Origin: DUMJ01 sp964655195
Lineage (GTDB): Bacteria > DUMJ01
Reading direction: 5' to 3'
NCBI GenBank assembly: GCA_964655195.1
Contig: CAZZLK010000043.1
Location: forward strand, 1-12,934
Length of the DNA: 12,934 nt
The translations under genes and the position numbers were made by a program. Position 1 is the stretch's first letter, and every line of letters starts with the position of its first letter. Shown here in pieces: positions 1 through 8,626 of the stretch. The notes beneath the pieces are model-generated. The model was given only the letters and a program-made list of their open reading frames with translations. It was not told the DNA's origin and did not search any database.

Positions 1-1275
1 TATACCTATTGGGGTAGCCCTCTAGAGAGAGACGCACAGGCAAAGATGTGCAGAGAATTTGAAAAGGCATACCAGAGCATTTTTCCTGGAATAAAGGTGA
101 AGGATATTTATATTCCATCTAACTATGACGAAAAGATAAACGCTATGATTGCTGCCGGAGAACCACCTCATGTAGCACAGTTAGGAGAAGCTCTTGCATT
201 AGAATGGGCTGAGAAAGGTATATTGATGGATATACTGCCTTTAATAAAACAGGACAAAGACCCATCTGTACAGATCGAAAATCGTCTCTCTATGACCTGG
301 TATTGGTATGATAAGGGGAAGAAGACTATCGGAACAAATCTGGCAGCAGAAGTTATGGTCCTCTGGTATAATAAAGAGATCTTTGATAAAGCAGGGATCC
401 CTTATCCACCTTCTAACCCTGAAGCTTGGACCTGGGATAAATTCCTTGATATAGCCATAAAGTTAACTACAGACAGGAATGGAAGACATCCAGGAGACCC
501 TGGCTTCGATCCAAGCAACATAGATACCTTCGGGGTTGCCTTTGGTACCTGGTGGGGTCCGATACTTCCTTTCATATGGTCTAACGGTGGAGATATCTGT
601 GATCCAGAAGGGAAACGTCCTTTGATAAATACTCCGGCATCCGTCGAGGCTATTCAAAAATTGGCAGATCTTATGCTCAAGTACCGAGTGGCTCCTACAC
701 CAACACAGATGCAGGCTTTTCCTGCACTTAGAATAGCACTACAGACTAAGAAAGTAGCTATGTATATTGATGGACAATGGGCTTTGTTAGACCTAGGACA
801 AATGGCAAAAGAAGGGAGAATAAAACTTGGAGTTGCCCCACTTCCCAAATTAAGAAAGCCTGTATGCCTGGAGTTAGGGTCCCCCAATGTTATGTTTACT
901 GCCTCTGCACAGAAGTATCTTAAGGAATCCTGGGAATTCTACAAATGGACTACAAACAGTGAAAAGGTTATATCTCTTATAAGAGGCGGACTCTGGATGC
1001 CATTACAAAAGTGGTACTATACTAATCCTAAGTATATGGAAAAGTGGTTAGACCCTGATGTCCATCCACCAGAGTATAAACCAGCAGTTATAGATTATCT
1101 ACTGAAGTATGGTAGAAGAAGCCCAAGCTATTACCTGAGAAACTGGGGTAAGATATCGGATATTATGTACCAGGAACTAAGCAATGTGTGGTTGGGCAAG
1201 GTATCAGCAAAGGTGGCATGTGATAATATAGCTAATAAGATTAAGCCTCTCCTAGTTGGAAGGTACGATAAGTAA
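1..1275 (+). CDS. Sugar ABC transporter substrate-binding protein, 5' end missing
   Basis: The reading frame is open from base 1, and the residues before the first ATG (base 46) already read as typical binding-protein sequence (YWGSPLERDAQ). The gene therefore starts to the left of the window and that ATG is internal. 424 residues are visible; the signal peptide or lipobox is not. The family hallmark (VLWYNKEIFDKAGIPYPP, then WTWDKF) lies around bases 355-450 and identifies a family 1 extracellular solute-binding protein (SBP_bac_1). The many Trp and Tyr residues fit sugar stacking. It would act outside the membrane, delivering sugar to the two permeases that follow. The neighbouring GH127 gene suggests an arabinose-containing oligosaccharide, but the sequence does not fix the ligand. 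A stem-loop follows the stop codon. Confidence 0.93.
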   Translation, partial: YTYWGSPLERDAQAKMCREFEKAYQSIFPGIKVKDIYIPSNYDEKINAMIAAGEPPHVAQLGEALALEWAEKGILMDILPLIKQDKDPSVQIENRLSMTWYWYDKGKKTIGTNLAAEVMVLWYNKEIFDKAGIPYPPSNPEAWTWDKFLDIAIKLTTDRNGRHPGDPGFDPSNIDTFGVAFGTWWGPILPFIWSNGGDICDPEGKRPLINTPASVEAIQKLADLMLKYRVAPTPTQMQAFPALRIALQTKKVAMYIDGQWALLDLGQMAKEGRIKLGVAPLPKLRKPVCLELGSPNVMFTASAQKYLKESWEFYKWTTNSEKVISLIRGGLWMPLQKWYYTNPKYMEKWLDPDVHPPEYKPAVIDYLLKYGRRSPSYYLRNWGKISDIMYQELSNVWLGKVSAKVACDNIANKIKPLLVGRYDK

Positions 1276-1282
1276 AAAATCT

Positions 1283-1307
1283 GGAGCCAGGATTTGTTCC
1301 TGGCTCC
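1283..1307 (+). promoter_or_regulatory. Intercistronic stem-loop after the binding-protein gene
   Basis: A perfect 9-bp G+C-rich inverted repeat (GGAGCCAGG / CCTGGCTCC) encloses a 7-base loop, starting 7 bases after the stop codon. No T-run follows, so it is not a classical intrinsic terminator. By analogy with other binding-protein operons (malE-malF type), it probably protects the 3' end of the binding-protein mRNA or reduces read-through, giving more binding protein than permease. The structure is seen directly; the function is inferred. Confidence 0.75.
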
Positions 1308-1332
1308 AACTACAGTATAAGGGTGATAACTG

Positions 1333-2235
1333 ATGTATAAAAAGAGTTCTCTCTATGGTAGTGAAGCAAAATGGGGAATAATCTTAGCCCTTCCAGCTAT
1401 ATTGGGTTTTCTTATCTGGACATTAGGACCAATGATAGCAAGTTTTATATTAGGCTTTACCGACTGGAATGTTGTATCTAGCCCTCATTTTGTAGGTATT
1501 GGAAACTTCAAGAAGATGTTTATAGAAGATTTTATATTTAAAAAATCTATCTATGCTACAGTATACTATTCGGTGGGAAGTGTGATAGCCTCTATCATAT
1601 TTGCCTTTTTAATTGCTCTTCTTTTAAACCAGAAAGTAAAGGGGTTACCAGTATTTAGAACTATATTTTATCTTCCATCCATCACTCCTGCAATTGCCAG
1701 TGCAATGCTATGGATCTGGCTCTTTAATCCCGACTTTGGGTTACTAAATCAGATTTTACAAAGGTTCGGCTTACCTAGACTCCTCTGGATATACGATGAA
1801 AAACAGGTTATCCCATCCCTAATATTTATGAGTATATGGGGGATGGGTGGTATGATGGTAATATTCCTAGCTGGACTACAAGGTGTTCCACAAGAGCTTT
1901 ATGAGGCGGTAGAGATCGATGGAGGGAACTGGTGGCACAGATTTAGATATGTAACTATCCCAATGATGACTCCAACCATATTCTTTAATCTGGTTATGGC
2001 AATAATAGGAAGCTTTCAGGTCTTCACCAGTGCTTATATAATGACTAGTGGTGGTCCAAACTATGCAAGTATGTTCTATGTATATTATATATATCTTTCT
2101 GCATTCAGATATGGTCAGATGGGATATGCCTGTGCTCTAGCAATAATATTATTTCTAATAATCCTTTCATTTACTCTTGTAGTCTTTAAATCGTCTCCTT
2201 ATTGGGTCTACTATGAGAGTGCCAGAAGGAGGTAA
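1333..2235 (+). CDS. Sugar ABC transporter permease, MalF/UgpA type
   Basis: This 300-residue integral membrane protein has about six hydrophobic helices, the first near residues 14-40. The cytoplasmic coupling (EAA) loop of carbohydrate permeases starts at E191 (EAVEIDGGNWWHRF, then IPMMTP) and is where the ATPase docks. The start follows an AGGGTGAT ribosome site at about 1320-1327, behind the stem-loop. It should pair with the next gene's product to form the membrane channel for the sugar delivered by the upstream binding protein. Length and motif order are normal for a MalF-like subunit without the large periplasmic insertion. The substrate is not deducible from this gene. Confidence 0.95.
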   Translation: MYKKSSLYGSEAKWGIILALPAILGFLIWTLGPMIASFILGFTDWNVVSSPHFVGIGNFKKMFIEDFIFKKSIYATVYYSVGSVIASIIFAFLIALLLNQKVKGLPVFRTIFYLPSITPAIASAMLWIWLFNPDFGLLNQILQRFGLPRLLWIYDEKQVIPSLIFMSIWGMGGMMVIFLAGLQGVPQELYEAVEIDGGNWWHRFRYVTIPMMTPTIFFNLVMAIIGSFQVFTSAYIMTSGGPNYASMFYVYYIYLSAFRYGQMGYACALAIILFLIILSFTLVVFKSSPYWVYYESARRR

Positions 2236-2241
2236 TTATCA

Positions 2242-3087
2242 ATGACTCTGAGCAAATCTCTTTCGATAAAGATTGGAAAAACCATAACTTACATAATTCT
2301 AATCTTGGGTTCATTAATCTTTATGTTGCCATTTATATGGCTTCTTAGAAGCTCTTTTATGGAACTAGGTCAAATCTTTATCCTACCCCCAGAATGGATT
2401 CCAAAACCATTTAGATGGCAAAATTATCCTGAAGCGCTAACTGCTGCACCATTCTTAAAATATTTCTTAAATACTCTTAAGATTTTGATATTTAATGAAT
2501 CAGGTGTAGTTTTGACTTCTATCATCTGCGCTTACAGCTTTGCAAGACTAAGGTGGCCAGGGCGAGACTTGATATTTGCAATATTATTAACATCTTTGAT
2601 GCTACCATATGCGGTTACTCTTATACCCACATTTATACTATGGAAGATGTTGGGTGCCCTTAATACCTTTATACCCTTGACTGTTCCAGCATGGTTTGGT
2701 GGTGGGATGTTCTATATATTCTTATTGAGACAGTTCTTTTTGACCATTCCATACGAATTAGACGAAGCTGCATATATGGATGGCGCCAGTCCGTTGAAAG
2801 TCCTCTGGAGTATTGTGGTTCCATTATCTAAACCAGCAGTTATAACAGTAGCGATATTCAACTTTATAGGTGTATGGAACGACCTATTAGGGCCGATCAT
2901 ATATCTGAGTGATCCAGATAAATACACACTAGCCATAGGACTTTCAGTCTTTAGAAGTATGTATACAGCTCAATGGCATTATCTTATGGCTGCTTCTGTT
3001 GTGGTCCTTGCTCCAGTGATAGTAATCTTCTTTATAGGACAGAGGTATTTTATCCAGGGTATAGCTTTGACAGGATTAAAAGGATAA
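2242..3087 (+). CDS. Sugar ABC transporter permease, MalG/UgpE type
   Basis: This 281-residue membrane protein carries an N-terminal helix (about residues 13-35) and further helices to the C terminus. The EAA coupling loop begins at D174 (DEAAYMDGASPLKVLW, then VPLSKP). The C terminus ends in the common form with GLTGLKG. The gene starts 6 bases after the previous stop, and its AGGAGGT site overlaps the end of the upstream reading frame, so the two permeases are probably translationally coupled. It is the second half of the heterodimeric channel. No ATP-binding subunit gene follows, so a shared MsmX/UgpC-like ATPase encoded elsewhere is expected. Confidence 0.95.
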   Translation: MTLSKSLSIKIGKTITYIILILGSLIFMLPFIWLLRSSFMELGQIFILPPEWIPKPFRWQNYPEALTAAPFLKYFLNTLKILIFNESGVVLTSIICAYSFARLRWPGRDLIFAILLTSLMLPYAVTLIPTFILWKMLGALNTFIPLTVPAWFGGGMFYIFLLRQFFLTIPYELDEAAYMDGASPLKVLWSIVVPLSKPAVITVAIFNFIGVWNDLLGPIIYLSDPDKYTLAIGLSVFRSMYTAQWHYLMAASVVVLAPVIVIFFIGQRYFIQGIALTGLKG

Positions 3088-3108
3088 AATCTTAAGGAGG
3101 AAAGGACA

Positions 3109-4956
3109 ATGGCATATGTGGTAAATACAAGTAATAGTAAGTGCGCCAGGTTAAAGCCTGTACCTCTTGAATCAGTAAAATTGACAGACAACTTCTGGGC
3201 TAAAAAGATAGAAATAATGGAAAAAGTTACCCTACCAACACAGTATGAAATTCTAGAGGAGACCCATAGAATAGATAATTTCCGAAGGGCATCAGGAAAA
3301 ATCTCTGGAGAATTTGTCGGATTCTTCTTTAACGATTCAGATGTATACAAATGGATAGAGGCAGTATCTTATCTATTAGCGTATAAGAATAATGAGGCAT
3401 TAGATAAACTGTTAGATAGTGTTATAGAAGAGATCAAACTAGCTCAGGATGAGGATGGTTATTTAAATACGTATTTTACATTTGAGAGAAAACAGGATCG
3501 CTGGACAAATCTAAAAGATATGCATGAACTCTACTGTGCAGGCCATCTTATTCAATCCGCTATTGCACATCATAGAGCTACAGGAAAGACAAATCTTTTA
3601 AACATAGCTATAAAATTTGCAGATTATATAGGAAGAATATTTGGTCCAGATAAGAAGGAAGGAACTCCCGGGCATCCTGAGATAGAGATGGCTCTTGTAG
3701 AACTTTACAGAGAGACAAACGATAAGAAATATTTAGACCTAGCTGAATTCTTTATAGACGAAAGAGGGAAAGGAATCATTGGTGGAAGTTTTTATCATAT
3801 AGATCACAAACCATTTAGAGAACTGGATGAAGTTGTTGGCCATGCGGTAAGGTCTCTGTATCTAAATAGTGGAGCTACAGACTTATATATGGAGACGGGT
3901 GATAAAGCTCTTTTGGACACATTAGAGAGACTCTGGGATAATCTGGTAACAAAGAAGATGTATGTCACCGGAGGAGCAGGAGCAAGAAAAGAAGGGGAAG
4001 CCTTCGGAGAAAATTATGAGCTCCCAAACGAGTCTGCCTATGCTGAGACCTGTGCCAGTATAGCAAACTTTATGTGGAACTATAGGATGCTCTTGGTATC
4101 AGGAGAGAGTAGATTTGCCGATATAATGGAACTCTGTCTCTATAATGGGATTCTATCTGGAATCTCAATAGATGGGAAAGAATACTTTTATGTGAATCCT
4201 CTAGCGGATAGGGGTTCTCATAGGAGGCAGAGATGGTTTGCCTGTGCCTGTTGCCCTCCTAATATAGCAAGAACAATAACCTCTATCCCAGGCTATATGT
4301 ATTCGGTATCTTCCGAAGGGATTTGGGTTCACCTTTACGCCAGCAATGTCTCTGAATTCAGCATTAATGGTTCTAAAATAGTGATAGAGGAGAGGACTGA
4401 TTATCCCTGGAATGGATTGGTAGAGTTTAAGATCTCTGGAAATGCCAGATTTAAACTCTTTTTAAGAAGACCTGGCTGGAATAAAGAGTTTTCTCTTTCG
4501 ATAAATGGAGAAAAACCACAGATGACATTGGAAAGAGGCTATATAGTAATAGACAGGGAATGGAAAGACGGAGATATAGTGAGGCTTGAGTTTCATATGA
4601 AACCAGAGTTTTTGGAGAGTCATCCAAAAATCAAAGATAATGTGGGAAGGCTTGCAATAAGAAGAGGCCCCATCATATATTGCGTAGAAGGGGCAGATAA
4701 TCCCTGGGGAGATGTATGGGACTTAGAGATCCCTGAAGATACAGAATTAAAGGAAGAATACAGGGATATTCTTGGTGGTGTAGTGGTGGTCAAAGGTAAA
4801 GGTTATCTGAACGATCCTAAGGATTGGAAGAAACTCTACCTCACGCTAGAGGAAGCGAATTCTCTTAGAAAAGAGGCGGAGTTTGTTGCGATACCATATT
4901 ATGCCTGGGCAAACAGAATGCCAGGTCCTATGGAAGTATGGATAAAAAGGATCTAG
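3109..4956 (+). CDS. GH127 family beta-L-arabinofuranosidase (DUF1680)
   Basis: 615 residues, close to the usual family length of about 600-660. The expected layout is an N-terminal (alpha/alpha)6 barrel and C-terminal beta-sandwich domains. Visible motifs match the zinc and catalytic site known from Bifidobacterium HypBA1 (E338, C340, C417, C418): YAETC gives E313 and C315, and CACCPPN gives C381 and C382, with C382 or its neighbour the expected nucleophile. No signal peptide is seen, so the enzyme should be cytoplasmic and act on imported sugars, releasing L-arabinose from beta-linked arabinofuranosides. Other GH127 members have different substrates, so specificity is inferred. A strong AAGGAGGA site precedes the ATG, 21 bases after the permease gene. 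Confidence 0.93.
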   Translation: MAYVVNTSNSKCARLKPVPLESVKLTDNFWAKKIEIMEKVTLPTQYEILEETHRIDNFRRASGKISGEFVGFFFNDSDVYKWIEAVSYLLAYKNNEALDKLLDSVIEEIKLAQDEDGYLNTYFTFERKQDRWTNLKDMHELYCAGHLIQSAIAHHRATGKTNLLNIAIKFADYIGRIFGPDKKEGTPGHPEIEMALVELYRETNDKKYLDLAEFFIDERGKGIIGGSFYHIDHKPFRELDEVVGHAVRSLYLNSGATDLYMETGDKALLDTLERLWDNLVTKKMYVTGGAGARKEGEAFGENYELPNESAYAETCASIANFMWNYRMLLVSGESRFADIMELCLYNGILSGISIDGKEYFYVNPLADRGSHRRQRWFACACCPPNIARTITSIPGYMYSVSSEGIWVHLYASNVSEFSINGSKIVIEERTDYPWNGLVEFKISGNARFKLFLRRPGWNKEFSLSINGEKPQMTLERGYIVIDREWKDGDIVRLEFHMKPEFLESHPKIKDNVGRLAIRRGPIIYCVEGADNPWGDVWDLEIPEDTELKEEYRDILGGVVVVKGKGYLNDPKDWKKLYLTLEEANSLRKEAEFVAIPYYAWANRMPGPMEVWIKRI

Positions 4957-4992
4957 AGAAATAAAGTGCCTAATTATATACGAAGGTGAGCT

Positions 4993-6264
4993 ATGACTAG
5001 ACCTAATGAAAGTTTATTCTTTCTCCCAGAAGACCCATCTTACACGATATTAGACAGTATGAGAGACTCGGTGAATTTTGTTATAAATTGCTGTCTTACA
5101 GAGTATAATGGTCATTACTGTGCTAAATCCACCTTTGTGGATGTAAATGGGAATCCAATGTTATGGCATGACTTTGGAGGTCTGGAAGGTCCGGGGTGGG
5201 CAGCAAATGCAGTCGGAGGAAGTTATGAGCTTTTACTCTATGCAGAATATACAAAGGATAGTGTGATAAAGAATATAGCTCTTTCTATACTAGACCATAT
5301 ATTAGAAGATGGCTTTATTGATTATAAGACTGGCTTTATATATCCCTATAGAGACATATTAGAGAATAGATTCTGCCTCAACTTTAAACATAACAATGAC
5401 TGGCTATGTCCAGGTTCTTTAGCCAAAATAGGCTACCAACTTATCATTATAAGTGATCTTATAGAGGATAAAGAGAAAAGATCTAAACTTCTGTGGTTAG
5501 GTGAAAGACTTCTGAACTGGATCCTTTTCAGAATTGAGATATGTCCGAATGGCTGGTTTCCTCGAAGGGTAACTCCAGATGGAAAGATCTATAGAGAAAG
5601 GGCTGAAGGTGGTTTTGATCCAATATGGGACCACAGCGGAGATGGTTTGTTCTTACTACAGCTTATGGCAGAACTAACAGAGAGAAACATAAAGGATTTC
5701 TCTAAGGAGCTAAGAGAGAGGGCTTATCTTTTTATAGATAATGATGGCTTTTATGGGAGTATAAATCATGATACATACGATGATAATGAAAATGTCAGTT
5801 ATGCAGTAGCCTTTAGGGTATTAAATAAGATCAGTAAGATCCTGGACGATATAAAGATAAAAGATTTTGCCTATAATAACTCTCTAGCAGGGTTGACCCA
5901 GTTTGAACTTACGGAGGATAAAAACGGTGTGGCAACTAAGGGGTTACTATTTATGGAAAGAAGCTGGGATACAGCCTATCTGTGGGAAAATGCAGAGGCA
6001 TCATTAGCATATTTAGAAGCGTACAATAATTCCAAGAATGAGACATATCTGAATAAAGGACTTACTATACTTAGAGCCATAGCAAAACATCACCACGGAG
6101 ACTATGGCTTTCTTACAGAAGGGGTGGACTGGAATAATCACGTAGGAGCTCAGCATCATTTTGATAATAGAGAGTTTGGAGACATAAAATATACAGAGCC
6201 CTTCATGAATAATCTACATATTGTAGAACCGACCATATACTATCTGACTAAGTTATGCGGATAA
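4993..6264 (+). CDS. Unrecognised putative (alpha/alpha)-barrel carbohydrate-active protein
   Basis: I do not recognise this 423-residue family. There is no signal peptide or membrane segment, so it should be cytoplasmic. Helical stretches alternate with short loops rich in Trp, His, Asp and Glu, as in (alpha/alpha)6 toroid enzymes (glycoside hydrolases, sugar epimerases, unsaturated glucuronyl hydrolases). Polar-aromatic loop motifs that could form a pocket are LWHDFGG (57-63), IWDHSGDG (211-218), ERSWDTAYLWENAE (322-335), KHHHGDYGF (365-373) and EGVDWNNHVGAQHH (376-389). The gene follows the GH127 gene by 36 bases, with an AAGGTGAG ribosome site 2 bases before the ATG region. This context suggests a partner step in degradation of the same imported sugar. 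The fold and role are inference. Confidence 0.85.
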   Translation: MTRPNESLFFLPEDPSYTILDSMRDSVNFVINCCLTEYNGHYCAKSTFVDVNGNPMLWHDFGGLEGPGWAANAVGGSYELLLYAEYTKDSVIKNIALSILDHILEDGFIDYKTGFIYPYRDILENRFCLNFKHNNDWLCPGSLAKIGYQLIIISDLIEDKEKRSKLLWLGERLLNWILFRIEICPNGWFPRRVTPDGKIYRERAEGGFDPIWDHSGDGLFLLQLMAELTERNIKDFSKELRERAYLFIDNDGFYGSINHDTYDDNENVSYAVAFRVLNKISKILDDIKIKDFAYNNSLAGLTQFELTEDKNGVATKGLLFMERSWDTAYLWENAEASLAYLEAYNNSKNETYLNKGLTILRAIAKHHHGDYGFLTEGVDWNNHVGAQHHFDNREFGDIKYTEPFMNNLHIVEPTIYYLTKLCG

Positions 6265-6285
6265 CTTAGAATTAAAATAAATACT

Positions 6286-7464
6286 ATGGCTAAGGTTATA
6301 TTAAAGAAGAAAGAACATATAGATATAGTAAGGGGGTTTCCCTGGATCTATGATAATGAGATAGCAAGGGTTGAGGGAGATTTTTCTCCAGGGGATATAG
6401 TCGATATATACGATGTGAGTAATACCTTTCTTGGTAGAGGTTATATAAATCCAAAGTCAAAGATTACTGTAAGGATACTCACAAGAAAAGAGGAGGAGAT
6501 AGATAAGAGTTTCTTCTTCAAAAGGATACTTCAGGCATGGGAATATAGAAAAAGGCTTGTAGATACAAGGTCCTGTAGAGTAGTATTCGGAGAGGCGGAT
6601 ATGATACCTGGTCTAATTGTGGATAAATTTGAGGACGTACTTGTAATACAAACCCTAGCATTAGGTATAGACAGATTTAAAGATACTATTGTTGAGGTGC
6701 TAGATGAGATACTTCAACCCAGAGGGATTTATGAGAGAAACGATGTACCTGTTAGAGAGGTGGAAGGGCTTCCTCAGAAAAAAGGTTTTCTAAAAGGAGT
6801 CTTTGATACAAAGATTGAGATAGAGGAAAATGGATTGAGAATAATTGTAGATGTAGAGAACGGGCAGAAGACGGGATATTTTCTTGACCAGAGGGAAAAT
6901 AGGAATGCCCTAAAAGGCATAGTGGAAGGGGCAGAAGTCCTTGATACCTTTTGTTATACTGGTTCTTTTGCATTACATGCCGTAAAGTTTGGAGCCAGGA
7001 GAGTTATTGCCATAGATTCATCCGTCCAGGCTTTAGAGCTTGCCAAGGAAAATGCTAAACTTAATGGGTTCGATGAAAGGATAGAATTTATCGAAGGAAA
7101 TGCCTTTGATATCCTGAGGGAATTTTATAAGAATGGGAAGACATTCGATGTTATCATACTGGACCCTCCCGCATTTGCCAAGTCTCAAAGACATATTGAA
7201 GGTGCTATTAGGGGATATAAGGAGATAAACTTAAGGGCTATAAAGATGATAAGAGAAGGTGGTTTTCTTGTTACCTGTTCCTGCTCTCAGCATATAACCC
7301 CTGAAGTCTTTCAACAGATAATAGATTCCGCCAGGATCGATGCCAATAAGATGCTTAGGCTTGTTGAATTTAGGACTCAGGCTAAAGACCATCCGATTCT
7401 CCTTTCCTATCCTGAGTCTCTATATCTAAAGTGTGGTATATATCAGGTGTTAAAAAAGTCATAG
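6286..7464 (+). CDS. rlmI: RlmI-type 23S rRNA (cytosine-C5)-methyltransferase
   Basis: This 392-residue protein starts with a PUA-like RNA-binding domain (about residues 1-75, with RGFPWIYDNEI). A Rossmann methyltransferase domain follows, with the SAM-binding motif LDTFCYTGSFALHA (from about residue 219), motif IV DPPAFAKS (293-300) and the cysteine motif TCSCS around C331 and C333, which supplies the attacking thiol in m5C methyltransferases. Family knowledge points to methylation of 23S rRNA C1962 (E. coli numbering). It lies 21 bases after the sugar gene on the same strand, with no terminator between, so it may share that transcript. No clear Shine-Dalgarno sequence precedes the ATG, but the MAKVILKK start is typical of the family. 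Other RlmI-like paralogues exist, so the exact site is less sure. Confidence 0.88.
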   Translation: MAKVILKKKEHIDIVRGFPWIYDNEIARVEGDFSPGDIVDIYDVSNTFLGRGYINPKSKITVRILTRKEEEIDKSFFFKRILQAWEYRKRLVDTRSCRVVFGEADMIPGLIVDKFEDVLVIQTLALGIDRFKDTIVEVLDEILQPRGIYERNDVPVREVEGLPQKKGFLKGVFDTKIEIEENGLRIIVDVENGQKTGYFLDQRENRNALKGIVEGAEVLDTFCYTGSFALHAVKFGARRVIAIDSSVQALELAKENAKLNGFDERIEFIEGNAFDILREFYKNGKTFDVIILDPPAFAKSQRHIEGAIRGYKEINLRAIKMIREGGFLVTCSCSQHITPEVFQQIIDSARIDANKMLRLVEFRTQAKDHPILLSYPESLYLKCGIYQVLKKS

Positions 7465-7469
7465 AAAAA

Positions 7470-8609
7470 TTATAGTTTTACTGTAAAGATTACTATTACT
7501 GCGGAAACAAGCATCAGTATACCAGTAGAGATAAATATGCTACTTATACCCCAGGCAGAACCTATAAGTCCTCCTATGAATGGACCACCAAACATTCCAA
7601 TACCATATATAGCCTGAAAAAATCCCATAGCTGTGGCCCTCTTCTCAGGAGAAATATCCAGAATGCTCAAGCCCATCAGTACAGGGTAGTTTATACCTCT
7701 GGAGATACCCCCTAAACATTGAAGAAGCCCTAAAATGAAGAAGCTCTTTGTAAAAGGAACAAAGAGGGAAGATATCATAGCAAAGACAAAACCTAATGCT
7801 AAAAGATATCTCTTGGTAAATCTATTGAAGAATGTCCCACTGTTTAGAAGTGAGGCTATAGCTGCTGGAATGGATGAGAGAAAGGTTAATACCCCGAGAG
7901 AACCCTTAGAGAGTCCTATATTACTGGCATAGACAGGCAAAAAGCCATAAGTGGTAACAAAGGTAAAATACTGGACCAGAATAGCAAGGATAGAAGATAC
8001 AAGTAATAGAGGTGTCTTTCCAACTCTTATCAGCTCTATTAATGAGATATTATTAGATTTCCGAGAAACCTCTTCCTTTATAAAGAAAGCAGGAATAAAA
8101 CCTATCAATGCGATTATCCCAGCTAGGTAAAATGGAGCAGTCCAACCAATATTCTGAGCTATGAATCCACCAAGCAATGTGGCCACTAGTTGTCCTGATT
8201 GTGTAAAAAAGTTCAAAAGACTCAAGGAAGAGATAACTCTTGAGGGGTCAAAATAGCTGGAAAAAAGAGTGGTAAATGCCACCCACGTAGTAGCTGAAAC
8301 GCCACTTAATCCCCTGAAGACCAAAAGCCCTATAGAAGACTTGGATAGAGCTAGACCAAAACCGCTAAGTACTGAAAAAATAAAACCCAGAATTATAAAT
8401 GGCTTTCTTCTCTGGATCTTATCTGACCATATCCCAAGTGGAACTCTCAAGAGAAACTGTGTAAATCCATAGGAGCCAACAATAAGACCTATCAATCTTA
8501 AAGAGCTTCCCAGACTCTCCGCATATGGGGACAGAATAGGTGTATATACATACAGTGAAAACCAGAAGAGGAAAGTAGAGATAAAGAAAAACCACAACTT
8601 ATCTTTCAA
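7470..8609 (-). CDS. Major facilitator superfamily (MFS) transporter
   Basis: 379 residues with about twelve hydrophobic helices, the normal size of a compact MFS protein. The superfamily motif A follows helix 2 (GIWSDKIQRRK, residues 59-69). A cytoplasmic linker rich in charged residues sits mid-protein (around KEEVSRKSNN). The substrate cannot be told; multidrug and sugar efflux families look alike at this level. The start is TTG at 8609: an in-frame TAA stop lies two codons upstream, so no earlier start is possible. Only a weak purine-rich site (GAGAG) precedes it. It is the last gene of the minus-strand unit, 17 bases after the tRNA, and its stop faces the RlmI stop across 5 bases. Confidence 0.92.
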   Translation of the reverse strand: MKDKLWFFFISTFLFWFSLYVYTPILSPYAESLGSSLRLIGLIVGSYGFTQFLLRVPLGIWSDKIQRRKPFIILGFIFSVLSGFGLALSKSSIGLLVFRGLSGVSATTWVAFTTLFSSYFDPSRVISSLSLLNFFTQSGQLVATLLGGFIAQNIGWTAPFYLAGIIALIGFIPAFFIKEEVSRKSNNISLIELIRVGKTPLLLVSSILAILVQYFTFVTTYGFLPVYASNIGLSKGSLGVLTFLSSIPAAIASLLNSGTFFNRFTKRYLLALGFVFAMISSLFVPFTKSFFILGLLQCLGGISRGINYPVLMGLSILDISPEKRATAMGFFQAIYGIGMFGGPFIGGLIGSAWGISSIFISTGILMLVSAVIVIFTVKL

Positions 8610-8626
8610 TTCTTAGCTCTCTTTCT

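Noticed and set aside
46..48. ATG at 46 as the true start of the binding protein
   Set aside because: The frame is open to base 1 and the upstream residues already match the family; no signal peptide follows base 46.
463..887. Antisense open frames inside the binding-protein gene
   Set aside because: They lie opposite a clear coding frame, lack recognisable motifs and ribosome sites, and read as shadows.
1283..1307. Rho-independent terminator
   Set aside because: The stem is strong but is followed by AACTACAG rather than a T-run, and the permease genes clearly belong to the same operon.
2712..3350. Antisense open frames across the second permease and GH127 start
   Set aside because: The plus-strand genes have full family motifs here; the antisense products match nothing I recognise.
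7455..7490. Bidirectional terminator between the converging rlmI and MFS genes
   Set aside because: Only a 4-bp A/T pairing (AAAA...TTTT) is visible, too weak to call.
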